Shown: positions 17,914-27,900 of the stretch, piece by piece
Position numbering within the stretch: the stretch's first letter is position 1
Layout of the letters: every line of letters begins with the position of its first letter
NCBI GenBank assembly: GCA_937886325.1
Contig: CALABV010000229.1
Location: 1 to 64,000, forward strand
DNA length: 64,000 nucleotides
Direction of reading: 5' to 3'
Source: an uncultured Geobacter sp.
Lineage (GTDB): Bacteria > Desulfobacterota > Desulfuromonadia > Geobacterales > Geobacteraceae
The notes under the pieces: generated by a model
What the model saw: only the letters and a program-made list of their open reading frames with translations
What the model was told of the DNA's origin: nothing
Database searches by the model: none
Program-made: the position numbers and the translations under genes

Positions 17914-19878
17914 TCAGGGCAGCTCATGTCCTGATACGTTGTATTTCCGTAATTTGCGATACAACGTTGCCCTTGTGATTCCCAACTTGCTGGATGCAAG
18001 CGATATATTGTTGTCGCATTTTTCGAGGGTATCCAGGATGGCTTGTCTTTCAATGTCCTCCAGCGTTCTTGCCGGTTTTCCTTCGCGCTCCTTTGTGCAC
18101 CCGAACTTAGACGGGATGTCGTGTGCGGTAACAAGTGTTCCTTTCATATTGTTCAGAAAATATATGGCGGTGTTTTCCAGCTCCCTGATATTGCCTGGCC
18201 AGTCGTACGCCATAAAAGTATTCATTACGTGGGGTGCGATTTTGAGATCGTCACAGATTTTTGATGAAATGGCATGCTTTTTTATAAAATGGTGAAGCAA
18301 TACCTCAAGATCCTCTTTTCTGTCTCTCAGAGGAGGTATGAGCAGCGTCATGACGGATAACCTGTAATAAAGGTCGTGTCTGAACCTGCCTTCATCAACG
18401 TCATTCAACAAGTTCCTGTTTGTAGCTGCAATGACCCGTACGTCAAGTGAAATGGAACGTGAACCACCAATCCTCGTAACGCATTTTTCCTGCAATACTC
18501 TCAAAAGGTTCGCTTGCGCATCAAAGGGCATGTCACCTATCTCGTCCAGGAAAACCGTTCCGCCATGTGCCAGTTCGAATTTCCCGGCTTTCCCGCCTTT
18601 CCGTGCTCCGGTGAATGTGCCGTCTTCATAGCCGAACAATTCACTCTGAATCAGTTCTTTGGGTAATGCCGCGCAGTTCACAACGATAAAAGGCCCTTTT
18701 CCACGCGGACTGCTATTGTGAATTGCCTGAGAAAAAATTTCCTTACCTGTCCCGCTCTCTCCCTGTATCAGAACTGTCGTATCATTACGGGAGATATTCC
18801 TGGCGCTGGTTATAAGAGAGTCGATTCTGTTGCTTCTATGGATGTAGTCATCAAAGGTATACCTGGCGGAAACGCCGTCGATTCGATGATTTTTTGATTC
18901 CTTAAGGGTTCCGATTGTGCCTATTCTGTCTGTATGAAAGTCTTTTATGGTATGAAACTGTGCATCAACATGAACAATACCCTTCGGGGTCATCAGGTTT
19001 AATTCAGACCAGCTTCGTGCATTTGACATCTGGTGTCGCACGGCATTGTAGTTTTTCACGATGCTTCCGAACTGTTCGCCGACCAGATGCTGGGGGGGCG
19101 TGCGTATTAATTTCGAGGCGGCATCATTTATATGAGTTACCGTTCCGTGATTATCGATGAAAAGTAAAGGTTCGGGCAGGCTGTCTACTATCAGTTCGAA
19201 ATAGTGGTACGATTTTTCAAGGTCGTTATGAATTGTCCGAAAGTTCAGCTCCATTTCTATTGCCTTGGCTGTTGTGTCCACAAGCCCGAGCATCATTGGC
19301 GTGTGCAGTTTCTCGTCCGTATAGGAAACGTCGAGAGTTCCCAGGAGATTCCCATGATTGTCGAAAATGGGAGAGGCCGAACAATTCCAGTTATGGTAGA
19401 GCTGACAGTAATGCTCTAACAACGAAACCTGAAAAGGCTGTTTCAGTACGAGGCAAACTCCTGGTGAGGTTGTTCCTATGACATCCTCGGTACATGAAGC
19501 TCCAGGAGTAAGGGATACTGATTCGGCAACATTGAACATTTTTCTGTCGCCAAAAATATCAAGAATGATTCCACTAGCATCAGTGAGTATGACAACAACT
19601 CCCATTCCTTTTAATGAGTCATATAATCTCTTTATGTGAGGACTGGAAACGTGAAGCAATTTTTTGTTGATATCTAAAGTATCTAAGAAGCAGCTCTCGC
19701 TATGATTGTTTTTACTGTTTAAGCGATCAACTTTGTTTTGAAGACATCGCTTCCACGATAGAGCAATTTCATTTCGCAGAAGATTCCGATCAATATACTG
19801 TTCCGAATGTAGCCTGTCCCAAGCCCTTTCATACTCAACAGTTGGTTTGCCCGCCGGCAAATTTCTGGCTGTCTTCAT
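17914..19878 (-). CDS. sigma-54-dependent activator, AcoR-like (GAF-PAS-AAA+-Fis HTH)
   Basis: The 654-residue regulator has a GAF-like sensor (about 60-200, ILDIFGDRKMFNV and GASCTEDVIGT), a PAS domain (about 205-310, LLFIDNHGTVTHINDAA), the AAA+ core and a Fis helix-turn-helix near 628-650 (ISLASSKLGITRATLYRKL). Walker A is GESGTGKE (about 371-378) and Walker B is GGTVFLDEIGDM. The sigma-54 contact loop reads GTFTGA instead of the common GAFTGA. The gene is divergent from the reductase operon, which has a sigma-54 promoter, so it probably activates it on binding a small alcohol, ketone or aromatic effector. It is clearly AT-richer than the flanks. Confidence 0.93.
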   Translation of the reverse strand: MKTARNLPAGKPTVEYERAWDRLHSEQYIDRNLLRNEIALSWKRCLQNKVDRLNSKNNHSESCFLDTLDINKKLLHVSSPHIKRLYDSLKGMGVVVILTDASGIILDIFGDRKMFNVAESVSLTPGASCTEDVIGTTSPGVCLVLKQPFQVSLLEHYCQLYHNWNCSASPIFDNHGNLLGTLDVSYTDEKLHTPMMLGLVDTTAKAIEMELNFRTIHNDLEKSYHYFELIVDSLPEPLLFIDNHGTVTHINDAASKLIRTPPQHLVGEQFGSIVKNYNAVRHQMSNARSWSELNLMTPKGIVHVDAQFHTIKDFHTDRIGTIGTLKESKNHRIDGVSARYTFDDYIHRSNRIDSLITSARNISRNDTTVLIQGESGTGKEIFSQAIHNSSPRGKGPFIVVNCAALPKELIQSELFGYEDGTFTGARKGGKAGKFELAHGGTVFLDEIGDMPFDAQANLLRVLQEKCVTRIGGSRSISLDVRVIAATNRNLLNDVDEGRFRHDLYYRLSVMTLLIPPLRDRKEDLEVLLHHFIKKHAISSKICDDLKIAPHVMNTFMAYDWPGNIRELENTAIYFLNNMKGTLVTAHDIPSKFGCTKEREGKPARTLEDIERQAILDTLEKCDNNISLASSKLGITRATLYRKLRKYNVSGHELP

Positions 19879-19982
19879 ATTTTACCTCGCGAGATCAAAA
19901 GGTTATACAAATTACCATGTCGTTGTTGGTATTGTCAATCTCCATCCACAGAGTTGCCTGATCAGGACCGTTTAAAATTAAA

Positions 19983-19997
19983 ACATGATAATCATGT
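19983..19997. promoter_or_regulatory. candidate operator, 15-base palindrome
   Basis: ACATGAT, one central A, then ATCATGT is fully symmetric. It lies about 320 bases upstream of the sigma-54 promoter and 105 bases upstream of the activator start. It could be an enhancer site or an autoregulatory site. No second copy was found in the region. Confidence 0.4.
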
Positions 19998-20302
19998 ATT
20001 GAGATAATACACTGGAAGAGCAAAAAATGAATGAGTGTATATTTTTTATACGCATAAGAAAAAAGCAAAAATGACATAAGATCCCGATTGAAATGATGAA
20101 AATGCGATAAGAACAATATCGGACGACTCCATCATATGCATGAAATGTATACGCTTAATACAATTCGATTTTGTTAAATTGAAAACATGGCAAATAGGGC
20201 TTGATGATGAAAGGCAATGTCAAATTATCATGTTCTATACTGTGTGGAATATCATATGGTTACGTATGTGAGACATCTTGTGTCGAACTTAAAAACGCCT
20301 GT

Positions 20303-20318
20303 TGGCACAAAAATGGCA
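20303..20318 (+). promoter_or_regulatory. sigma-54 (-24/-12) promoter of the reductase operon
   Basis: TGGCAC-N5-TGGCA has the invariant GG and GC separated by exactly 10 bases, matching the TGGCAC-N5-TTGCA consensus closely. It lies in the gap between a sigma-54 activator and its divergent target. The expected transcript start is near 20329, giving a leader of about 137 bases. Confidence 0.82.
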
Positions 20319-20465
20319 AAAAAGCTGAAAGATGTCTGAAATATACAAATAACAAGTATGAAAACAATATCAATAATAAGAAGAAGTATACTTGAGCTCA
20401 AGGGTGTGAAGTTGAAATATTAACACACGATTAAAGGCGATCATGTGAAATGAAAGGAGTTATCT

Positions 20466-22397
20466 ATGTCTTTTGAAAAATTGCTATCTCCGATATCTAT
20501 CGGAAAAATGAAGGTAAAAAACCGATTTGTAGTGCCGCCGATGGGCACTAATTTCGGTAACCCCGACAGCAGTGTTTCCCAGCAGCTTATAGACTACTAC
20601 ACAGCAAGGGCAAAGGGTGGATTCGGTCTGATTGTGGTTGAAGTCACGGCGATTGACCCTCTGGGTAAGGCGATACCGAATGAAATAGGTTTATGGAGTG
20701 ATGACTTCATTCCCGGTTTCAAAAAATTGGTTGATGAGGTGCACAAGTACGGGGCAAAGATTGCGGTCCAGCTCCACCATGCCGGCAGGCAGACGGCGAG
20801 AGGCGTTATTGATGGCCAGCCGGTCGCTCCTTCCGCGGTGCCGTGTCCGGTGATGAAGGATATGCCCCGTGAACTGGGTACGGACGAAGTGCATGAGCTG
20901 ATCCGGAAGTATCGCGATGCCGCTGTCAGGGCAAAAAAAGCCGGTTTTGACGCCGTCGAGATTCATGGCGCTCACGGGTACCTGATTGCGCAGTTCATGT
21001 CACCGTATTCCAATAAAAGAATTGATGAGTTTGGTGGCGATTTCATCTCCAGAATGAAGTTTCCCTGTGAAATCGTCAAAGGCGTAAGGCAGGATCTGGG
21101 AGCTGATTTCCCGATTTTGTTCAGGATAAGTGCGGACGAGAAAGTGCATGGCGGCAGGACTGTTCACGAGACAAAGGCAATAGCACGGTTGATGGAAGAG
21201 TGCGGTGCCGACGCCATGCATGTTTCAATATGTACCTACGGGAGCATGCACTGGATGTTCGTTCCTCCGTCGGTTCCTCAAGGGTTCAATACTGATGCCG
21301 CTGCCGAGGTCAAGCGTTCCGTCACCATACCGGTTATAGCGGTCGGCAGAATTCACGACCCATACCTGGCTGAAGACATACTGCTGTCCGGCAAAGCCGA
21401 CATGATTTCCATGGGAAGAGCCTCACTGTCGGATCCGGAGATACCGAACAAAGTTGCTGAAAACAGGATACATGAGATTTCTCCTTGCATAGCCTGCTTG
21501 CAAGGATGCGTCGGCAATTTGTTCGATCCCGACATTTTGAAGGTCAGTTGCCTTGTGAACCCGTTAACAGGCAGGGAAGGTGTCATAAGCACCGACAAAA
21601 CAACTGAGCCGAAAAAGGTCGTTGTTGTCGGTAGCGGCCCTGGGGGATTGAAGGCCGCCTATATTGCCGCCCAAAAAGGTCATGACGTAACCTGTTATGA
21701 AAAAAGTACAGTGTTGGGCGGACAGTTCAGGGTTGCCGGAATACCTTCTACCAAGCACGATATTCTGAGTGCCATAAAACATTACGTCACAATGGGGCGG
21801 AAGTATGGTGTGACCTATAAGACAGATACGGAAGTTACCGCGGAGTTGATACAAAAAGAAAATCCTGATGTCGTCATACTGGCTACGGGAAGTGTGCCGT
21901 TACTGCCCAGAATCAAGGGTATTGAGAATCCTTCCTTCCTCAAGGCAATCGATGTTCTTGAGGGGAAACGTGAAGCGGGGGAGAAAGTCCTTGTCGTAGG
22001 TGGAGGAATGGTGGGTTCGGAGACCGCCGAATTTATTGCCGAACGTGGCAGCAAGGTAACAATCCTGGAAATGATGCCGGCAATAGCCGTCGACGTTCCG
22101 CCCGGACCACGGATGTATCTCCTTGCTCGGTTGGATGAATACGGCGTTACAGCGATAACAGGTGCGAAAGTGACGGAGTTCCATGAGGATGGGGTTACCT
22201 GCCTCATAGCTGATAAAGAGGAAATGCTGACCGGTTACGACAGTATTGTCCTGGCAATGGGGTCTACCGCCTTCAATCCGCTGGAAGAGAAGATCAAGGA
22301 TAAAGGGTATGAAGTGTTTGTCATTGGAGATGCAATAAAAGCAAGAAAGGCAATAAGCGCAACAGAGGAAGCCTTGAAGGTCGCGGCGAGTTTGTGA
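20466..22397 (+). CDS. NADH:flavin oxidoreductase, Old Yellow Enzyme/FadH/BaiCD type
   Basis: The 643-residue enzyme has three parts. Residues 1-340 are an FMN-binding TIM barrel (RFVVPPMGTNF, FDAVEIHGAHGYLIAQFMSP). A 4Fe-4S site follows with cysteines in CIACLQGC near 341-348 and a later Cys in VSCLVNP. Residues 380-643 form an FAD/NAD(P) module (VVVVGSGPGGLKAAY and VLVVGGGMVGSETAEF). This architecture occurs in 2,4-dienoyl-CoA reductase, enoate reductase, bile-acid BaiCD and trimethylamine dehydrogenase. Reduction of an activated C=C bond is likely; the substrate is unknown. It is AT-rich and first in the sigma-54 operon. Confidence 0.92.
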   Translation: MSFEKLLSPISIGKMKVKNRFVVPPMGTNFGNPDSSVSQQLIDYYTARAKGGFGLIVVEVTAIDPLGKAIPNEIGLWSDDFIPGFKKLVDEVHKYGAKIAVQLHHAGRQTARGVIDGQPVAPSAVPCPVMKDMPRELGTDEVHELIRKYRDAAVRAKKAGFDAVEIHGAHGYLIAQFMSPYSNKRIDEFGGDFISRMKFPCEIVKGVRQDLGADFPILFRISADEKVHGGRTVHETKAIARLMEECGADAMHVSICTYGSMHWMFVPPSVPQGFNTDAAAEVKRSVTIPVIAVGRIHDPYLAEDILLSGKADMISMGRASLSDPEIPNKVAENRIHEISPCIACLQGCVGNLFDPDILKVSCLVNPLTGREGVISTDKTTEPKKVVVVGSGPGGLKAAYIAAQKGHDVTCYEKSTVLGGQFRVAGIPSTKHDILSAIKHYVTMGRKYGVTYKTDTEVTAELIQKENPDVVILATGSVPLLPRIKGIENPSFLKAIDVLEGKREAGEKVLVVGGGMVGSETAEFIAERGSKVTILEMMPAIAVDVPPGPRMYLLARLDEYGVTAITGAKVTEFHEDGVTCLIADKEEMLTGYDSIVLAMGSTAFNPLEEKIKDKGYEVFVIGDAIKARKAISATEEALKVAASL

Positions 22398-22526
22398 GTA
22401 CAGTAAAAGTATTGGTATAACATAATGATACTGAAGCATTTGTAATAATTATGAATCTAATGGCAGATTCTGTGAGCATGTAATGATTATTTGTCAACAG
22501 CAAATAACTAATAAAGGAGAAAAGGT

Positions 22527-23753
22527 ATGTATTCAATGAACACGAACCAGTATACATGGAAAGTTGCCGGGACAACAGTTTTTGGCGTTGATGCAATCAA
22601 TCAGATTGGAGAACTGGCAAAGTCGCTGACTACCAGCAATGTTGCTCTGATTATTACTGACAAGGGTGTTCTCGATACGGGTATGATTGAAAAAGCAAGA
22701 AAACCTCTGGAGACTGCCGGATTTAAAGTTGAAGTGTGGCATCAGGCTGTTCCGGGTGAGCCGACAATTGAATCAATTGAACAGGCAGTTGAAGAAACCA
22801 GGAATGTAAATCCGGGTGTAGTAATAGCCTTTGGCGGGGGTAGCGTTCTGGATTCTTCCAAAATCATAGCACAGCAGTTGGCTTTGGGCGGCAAGATTAT
22901 GGATTACCTCCCACAGGTGTCATGGCCGAAGAAGGGCCTTCCCATACTGGCTGTTCCAACGACCGCGGGTACGGGCTCGGAAACCACGGCTTTTGCCGTT
23001 CTAGGCGCACCGGGAGCAGATTCCAAGGTTCTTGTGAAAGCCTTTTTCTGTGATCCGAAAATCGTACCTGATGTGGCACTAGTTGATCCCATGCTGACAG
23101 TCGGCATGCCGGCTTCATTAACAGCGGCGACCGGTGTCGACGCGCTGACCCATGTCGTGGGTGCTAGCTATACCAAACTTGCCAACCCGTACACACGAGG
23201 AATGTGCCTACATGCAATAGAAAACATCGTGAAATACCTCCCGATTGCGGTTGCCCACCCGAATAACCTGGAGGCCCGTGTGCAAATGGCGTATGCCTCC
23301 TATGTGGGAGGCGCCTCAATTCAGTTGGCCGGCGCGGCGGAAGACCATGCCTTCGGACATGTTCTGGGATCATTCTTTCATTGTCAGCACGGAATTGCCT
23401 GCGCGATTGCGCTACCCTCTACCATGGAATACAACGTCCTCCTCAACACGAAAGAACTCGGCGATGTGGCAAAAGCCATGGGTGAAAACATCACCGGTCT
23501 TACTGCGAGGGAGGCGGCATTTAAGGCGATTTACGCGGTTCGCACGTTCCTTGGCGACCTCGGTTTCCCCATAGCCATAAAAGATCTCAAGGGCGCCAAC
23601 AAGGATGATCTCCCGACGATTATTGACTGGATGCACGCAAGCCCCTGGATTACACCATTTTATCAAGTCTGGACCAAAAGAGTAATGTCGAAGGCAAATG
23701 CGGAAAAGCTTGTGATGAGAGCCTGGGACGGTGAAGTAGGAACAGCCTATTAG
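22527..23753 (+). CDS. iron-containing (type III) alcohol dehydrogenase
   Basis: The 408-residue protein interconverts alcohols and aldehydes or ketones with NAD(P)H. Cofactor motifs are FGGGSVLDSSK and PTTAGTGSE. Metal ligands expected from the family are in TGVDALTHVVGA (Asp and His) and in AEDHAFGHVLGSFFHCQHG (two His). A strong AAAGGAG site precedes ATG 22527, and 129 bases without a terminator separate it from the reductase, so one operon is likely. Together they could take an unsaturated aldehyde or ketone to a saturated alcohol, or the reverse; this is inferred. Confidence 0.93.
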   Translation: MYSMNTNQYTWKVAGTTVFGVDAINQIGELAKSLTTSNVALIITDKGVLDTGMIEKARKPLETAGFKVEVWHQAVPGEPTIESIEQAVEETRNVNPGVVIAFGGGSVLDSSKIIAQQLALGGKIMDYLPQVSWPKKGLPILAVPTTAGTGSETTAFAVLGAPGADSKVLVKAFFCDPKIVPDVALVDPMLTVGMPASLTAATGVDALTHVVGASYTKLANPYTRGMCLHAIENIVKYLPIAVAHPNNLEARVQMAYASYVGGASIQLAGAAEDHAFGHVLGSFFHCQHGIACAIALPSTMEYNVLLNTKELGDVAKAMGENITGLTAREAAFKAIYAVRTFLGDLGFPIAIKDLKGANKDDLPTIIDWMHASPWITPFYQVWTKRVMSKANAEKLVMRAWDGEVGTAY

Positions 23754-23841
23754 ATGTGCCGAGTTGGTCACGCACTTCATAAAATGATTGATTAAATCAC
23801 ACACTGTACGAATAGTCTTGACAGTGACGGAGGTAAACAGG

Positions 23842-24738
23842 ATGAAGAAATTAGTAATTGCATCACTACTGACTATCTGTTTGGCCGTTCCGAACATATC
23901 ATGGGGCGCATATGCACGGGACTACATCCCGCTTCCCGCCGGATCATCTCTCTTTGCCGCCTACTTCAACCATGTGACCGCCAACAAGCTCTATAATGAC
24001 GGCACCAAGGTGGGCGATGACTTCAACCAGACCGTCAACGTCGGACTCCTGAGGTATGTCTACTATGTGAACGCCGGAAAGGCGCTCTACGGCGACGGCG
24101 GCTTTACCATCGACCCGCAGTTTATCATACCCTTTATGGACATCAGCCTGAGCGGCACCTACGAGTCCCTCAACGGCGGCAAGGAGTTTTCCACCACAGG
24201 CTTCGGAGACCCCTTAGTGCTTGCCACGTTCTGGTTCGTCAACGACCCGAAAAATAAGTTCTGGGTTGGGTTCACTCCCTGGTTGACCCTGCCGGTGGGA
24301 CAGTACAACAAGAACCGGCTGGCAAGCCCCGGAGGAAATCGCTGGGTCATCAAGCCGGAAATCGGTGTTGTAAAGGGAATCGGCGAGAAGGCGTACCTGG
24401 ACCTGATCCTGGGCGGCGAATTCTACATGGATAATGACAAGTACATGGGCGATAACAAACTTGAACAGGACCCCGCCCTGCAGGCGGAGGCTCACCTCAG
24501 CTACGACATCACCAAACAGTGGGCTATTTCGTTGGATTATTTCTATACGAACGGCGGCGAAACCAAAGTCAACGGAGTCGAGCAGAACAACCCCCAAAGC
24601 AATCACGGCCTTGGGCTCACCCTGTTCTTCATGATCGGCAACAGTAACCAGTTGCTGTTTTCCTACCGGGATGACTTCTCGGTGAAGAGCGGGGCCGGGA
24701 CCAACACCTTCGGTGTGCGCTGGGCGTATATTTTCTGA
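23842..24738 (+). CDS. outer-membrane barrel protein, MetA-pathway phenol-degradation family
   Basis: The 298-residue product has a Sec signal peptide (MKKLVIASLLTICLA, cleavage near SWGAYA) and then alternating strands ending in an aromatic residue (FGVRWAYIF), as outer-membrane barrels do. The pattern FGDPLVLATFWF, FWVGFTPWLTLPVGQY and GVVKGIGEKAYLDLILGG matches the family named for phenol meta-cleavage loci, which probably carry hydrophobic substrates across the outer membrane. ATG 23842 has GGAGGT upstream. As the third gene of the island it suggests that the operon uses an external hydrophobic or aromatic compound. Confidence 0.82.
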   Translation: MKKLVIASLLTICLAVPNISWGAYARDYIPLPAGSSLFAAYFNHVTANKLYNDGTKVGDDFNQTVNVGLLRYVYYVNAGKALYGDGGFTIDPQFIIPFMDISLSGTYESLNGGKEFSTTGFGDPLVLATFWFVNDPKNKFWVGFTPWLTLPVGQYNKNRLASPGGNRWVIKPEIGVVKGIGEKAYLDLILGGEFYMDNDKYMGDNKLEQDPALQAEAHLSYDITKQWAISLDYFYTNGGETKVNGVEQNNPQSNHGLGLTLFFMIGNSNQLLFSYRDDFSVKSGAGTNTFGVRWAYIF

Positions 24739-24750
24739 CGACTTTTCCCT

Positions 24751-24810
24751 CTCCCCCTTTTCGTGGTTCTCCCTCTTTCGGTGCTCACGTCCGGAAGGGG
24801 GAGTTTTTTT
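24751..24810 (+). terminator. intrinsic terminator ending the sigma-54 operon
   Basis: CTCCCCCTT (24751-24759) pairs with AAGGGGGAG (24795-24803), followed by eight T. The loop of 35 bases is long and may hold an inner stem. It lies 13 bases after the barrel gene's stop. Confidence 0.75.
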
Positions 24811-24908
24811 TATGTCCCTTTGGGAAGGCTCAACTACCCGGCTTCTGCACAGAAGGTGAGCGGCGGGAGTAATCCGTTTTTCCGTGATTCTCCCGCCGCA
24901 TTGCACGA

Positions 24909-27900
24909 TCATTTCCTGCATCTTCTCCTGAGCAGTCCGATACCCAGGAGACCCGCCCCGATGAGCAGGAGCGTGGACGGTTCAGGAACCTGCTGCCCGC
25001 CTTCGATGACGGTACCCCTCAACACCAGTTGGATTGGATCAAAGGCGCCGTAATAGCCGCTCTCATTGTAGCCCGCAGCATAGAGGATGATGGTGTCGGT
25101 GAACAGGCCGAGCATCGAGGTGTCGAGGCGCACCAGGAGATCGTCGAGGCTTTCGCCCGCTGCCAGTCCGGAGAAGGTGTCGAACCCGGCAAGCGTGAAA
25201 TCCGATGCGCCGGACAGGTCGAAGTACCCCGCCAGCATGTCGGCCGGACCCACCGTGTCGTTCAGCAGCCGCAAGGAGGATGATTCGTCTCCGGAGCCCC
25301 GCAGGATGGCGCCGAAATCGAGGGTATAGAGGGTTCCGCTCCCCGTAAGGGCGCCATCGCCGGACACGAAATCAAACTCCGGATTCGCATAGTTGTTTAC
25401 CTGCGCCTGGAGGTCTATGACCGCTTCCGGCAGGGCAAGATCCGCCATGTCCGGATTGTGGCTCTGGAAAGAAGCGTTTGCGGAGCCGTTGAATATCCCG
25501 GCGGTGGCCGTATTCAGGGTCACCGTGAAACCCGCGGCGTCGGTCGCTCCAGCCGCAACCCCCGTGCCGAGCGTGCCGTCTGCCGTGAACGGTCCGCTCG
25601 CGCCGCCGAAGCTGCCCCGGAGCACATCATTCAGGGCGGTTACCGGCGCGGCATTGGTTACGGCAAGGGTTTGCGCTGTAACGGTATCACCCCGGTGAAC
25701 GATGCCGAAATCGATGGTGGTGCTTTCCACCTGGGCAACCGCCGGTGTGTAGACCTTGCCGGTAAGGGCCACCGTCTGCGGCGCCAGGTCATAGTCGGGC
25801 GCGCCGGTGGTGCCGGCGCCGGTGGATGCCAGCGTCAGGTTCGCGGTACCGGCCGTGATTCCCGCTGTTGCCGTAGAGGCCAGTCCAACGCGGAGCGTAG
25901 ATGTGTTTGCCTGTCCGGCGCCGAGATTAGTGATGGTGCCGCCGGCGGTGAATCCCGGTGATGAGGTGCTGATGCCGGCATTCAGCCCTTCCGTGTAGAT
26001 ATCCGGAGAAGCATTGGTAATGCCGACGCCCGCGGTCGGGAGCCCGTCACCGACCCTTGCAGCAAGGGTAAGGGTCGGCGTGGTGACGGTCGGGTCGGCC
26101 AGCCGGTAGACTGCTCCCTGTACGCTCACATTCTGGTCCGCCAGATCGGTGATGGTCCCGCCGAAGCCCGTTCCGTCTGACCTGAAGCTGATCGTGGCCG
26201 TACCGTTCCTGCTCCCTGCCGTAGAGGTATCTATCCCCACCACAATACTGGTGCTGTTCGTTGCGGAAGGGGCAAGGGGGCCGAAGGATCCGGCGGCCGT
26301 GATCCCTGCGCTCGCGCCCGAGGCGTTTGCGAGAAGGGATTCGGAATAGCCGTCGTCGGGGACGGCGTTGGTGATGCTCAGCGGGGTCTGCGCCACCGTC
26401 CCGATGCGCACATTGCCGAACTGGACCGGCTGCGCCGTATTGATCACCGGATTGGCCAGGCGCAGCACGGTTACGCTGATGGTTGCGCTCACCGGGACAT
26501 CCTGGGACGGCAAGGCCAGTATGCCGAGACCGCTGGTGCCGGCGCCGTCGGACTCGAAGTTTACGGTCACCGTGCCGTTGATGGTTCCCACGGAACCGGT
26601 GTCGAGTCCCACCACCATGCCGGTATTGTTCGTGGCGCCGGGGGCCAGCAGGCTGACGGACCCGCTGGTGAGAATCCTGGCATCCGAAACTCCGCCGAAA
26701 CCGGCGTTCAGTTTTTCCGAGAAGCCGTCATTGACTGCCGTGTTGGTGATGGAGAGCGACTGCTGGACCACGTCACCCACATGTACGATGCCGAAATTGA
26801 CCGGCGCGAGGGTGTTGGGGGCCGCCGTGCGGAATACGCTTCCGCTGACCGTCACGGTCTGCGAGGGAAGGGCGGTGATGCCGAGGCCGCTGGTGCCGGC
26901 GCCGTCGGATGCCAGGGAAATCGTTGCTGTTCCGGTCTTGAGGCCGGCGGTCGCGGTATCGGAGATGCCGACCACGAGACTCCCGTTATCCGTTGCTCCT
27001 GCTTCCAGTCCGCTGAAGGAGCCTTCGGCCGTGACCGGGCCTGTCGTCGGGGCAATGGCGGCGTTCAGCTTCTCGGAGTAGCCGTCCGTGGGCGCCGTAT
27101 TGGCGATGGACATCGCCTGGGCGCCGAATGTCCCGCCCACCCGGACATTGCCCAGCGTGACGGGCTCCGGGGCATGTGCGCCGGCCGCGGCAAGATTATA
27201 GGCGGCGCCGGTAATCGTCAGGACCTGGCTGTTGGTGTTGTCGAAATTGTTCACTATCGCAACCTGCTGACCGGTCAGCGCTCCGCTGCCCGTGGCATTG
27301 AACGATACCGCGAGATTGCCGGTCGTCGCTCCGGCGGAGACCGGGCCCCAGTTCGATGCGGTTACTCCGGTTCCCGAGAGGCGTCCGTCGGTGATGCTGC
27401 CGCCGTTGGCCGCCGTCTGGATCGCGCCGCGCAGGGCCGGGCCGCCGGTATTGGCATTGCCGACCTGGTAGTTCATGGTTACCAGATCACCGACATGGAC
27501 GTTGCCGAAGGCTAGGGTGGCGTTTCCCGAGGTCGGACCGCCAGCAATGTCGCCGGAGAGCTGCTGCGCCGTGACGGCGCCGGCGCCGGAAGCCAGAATC
27601 AGTCCTGAACCTGTCACATTGGCCCGCCGGTTGAAATCGTTCCCCGTGCCGAAGTTGGCGTTGCGGTAATCGGTCGAGACCGTGATGTTGTTGGCGCCTA
27701 GGGCAAGGCTGTCCGATGCGCTCCCGTTGTGCGCCAGGGTGCCCGCGCTGCTGGCGGCGCCCAGGGCAAGGCCGCCGTCCGGATCAACCTGCACCGTGCC
27801 GCTGGGTCCGGTGATGCCGCCGGTGGCACTGAGAACGCCTCCGAATGCCCGGACCGTTCCGCTGTTGGTTACCGCCACGCCGATGGTTCCGAAGCCGTTC

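Larger units (their letters stand above)
19879..20465. other. AT-rich divergent regulatory region
   Basis: This 587-base non-coding stretch lies between the activator and the reductase. It holds a perfect palindrome ACATGAT-A-ATCATGT (19983-19997), a GACA-N5-TGTC inverted repeat (20272-20284), the sigma-54 promoter and the AAAGGAG ribosome site of the reductase gene. No credible gene is seen in it; a 64-residue open frame at 20201 has no family likeness. Confidence 0.7.
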
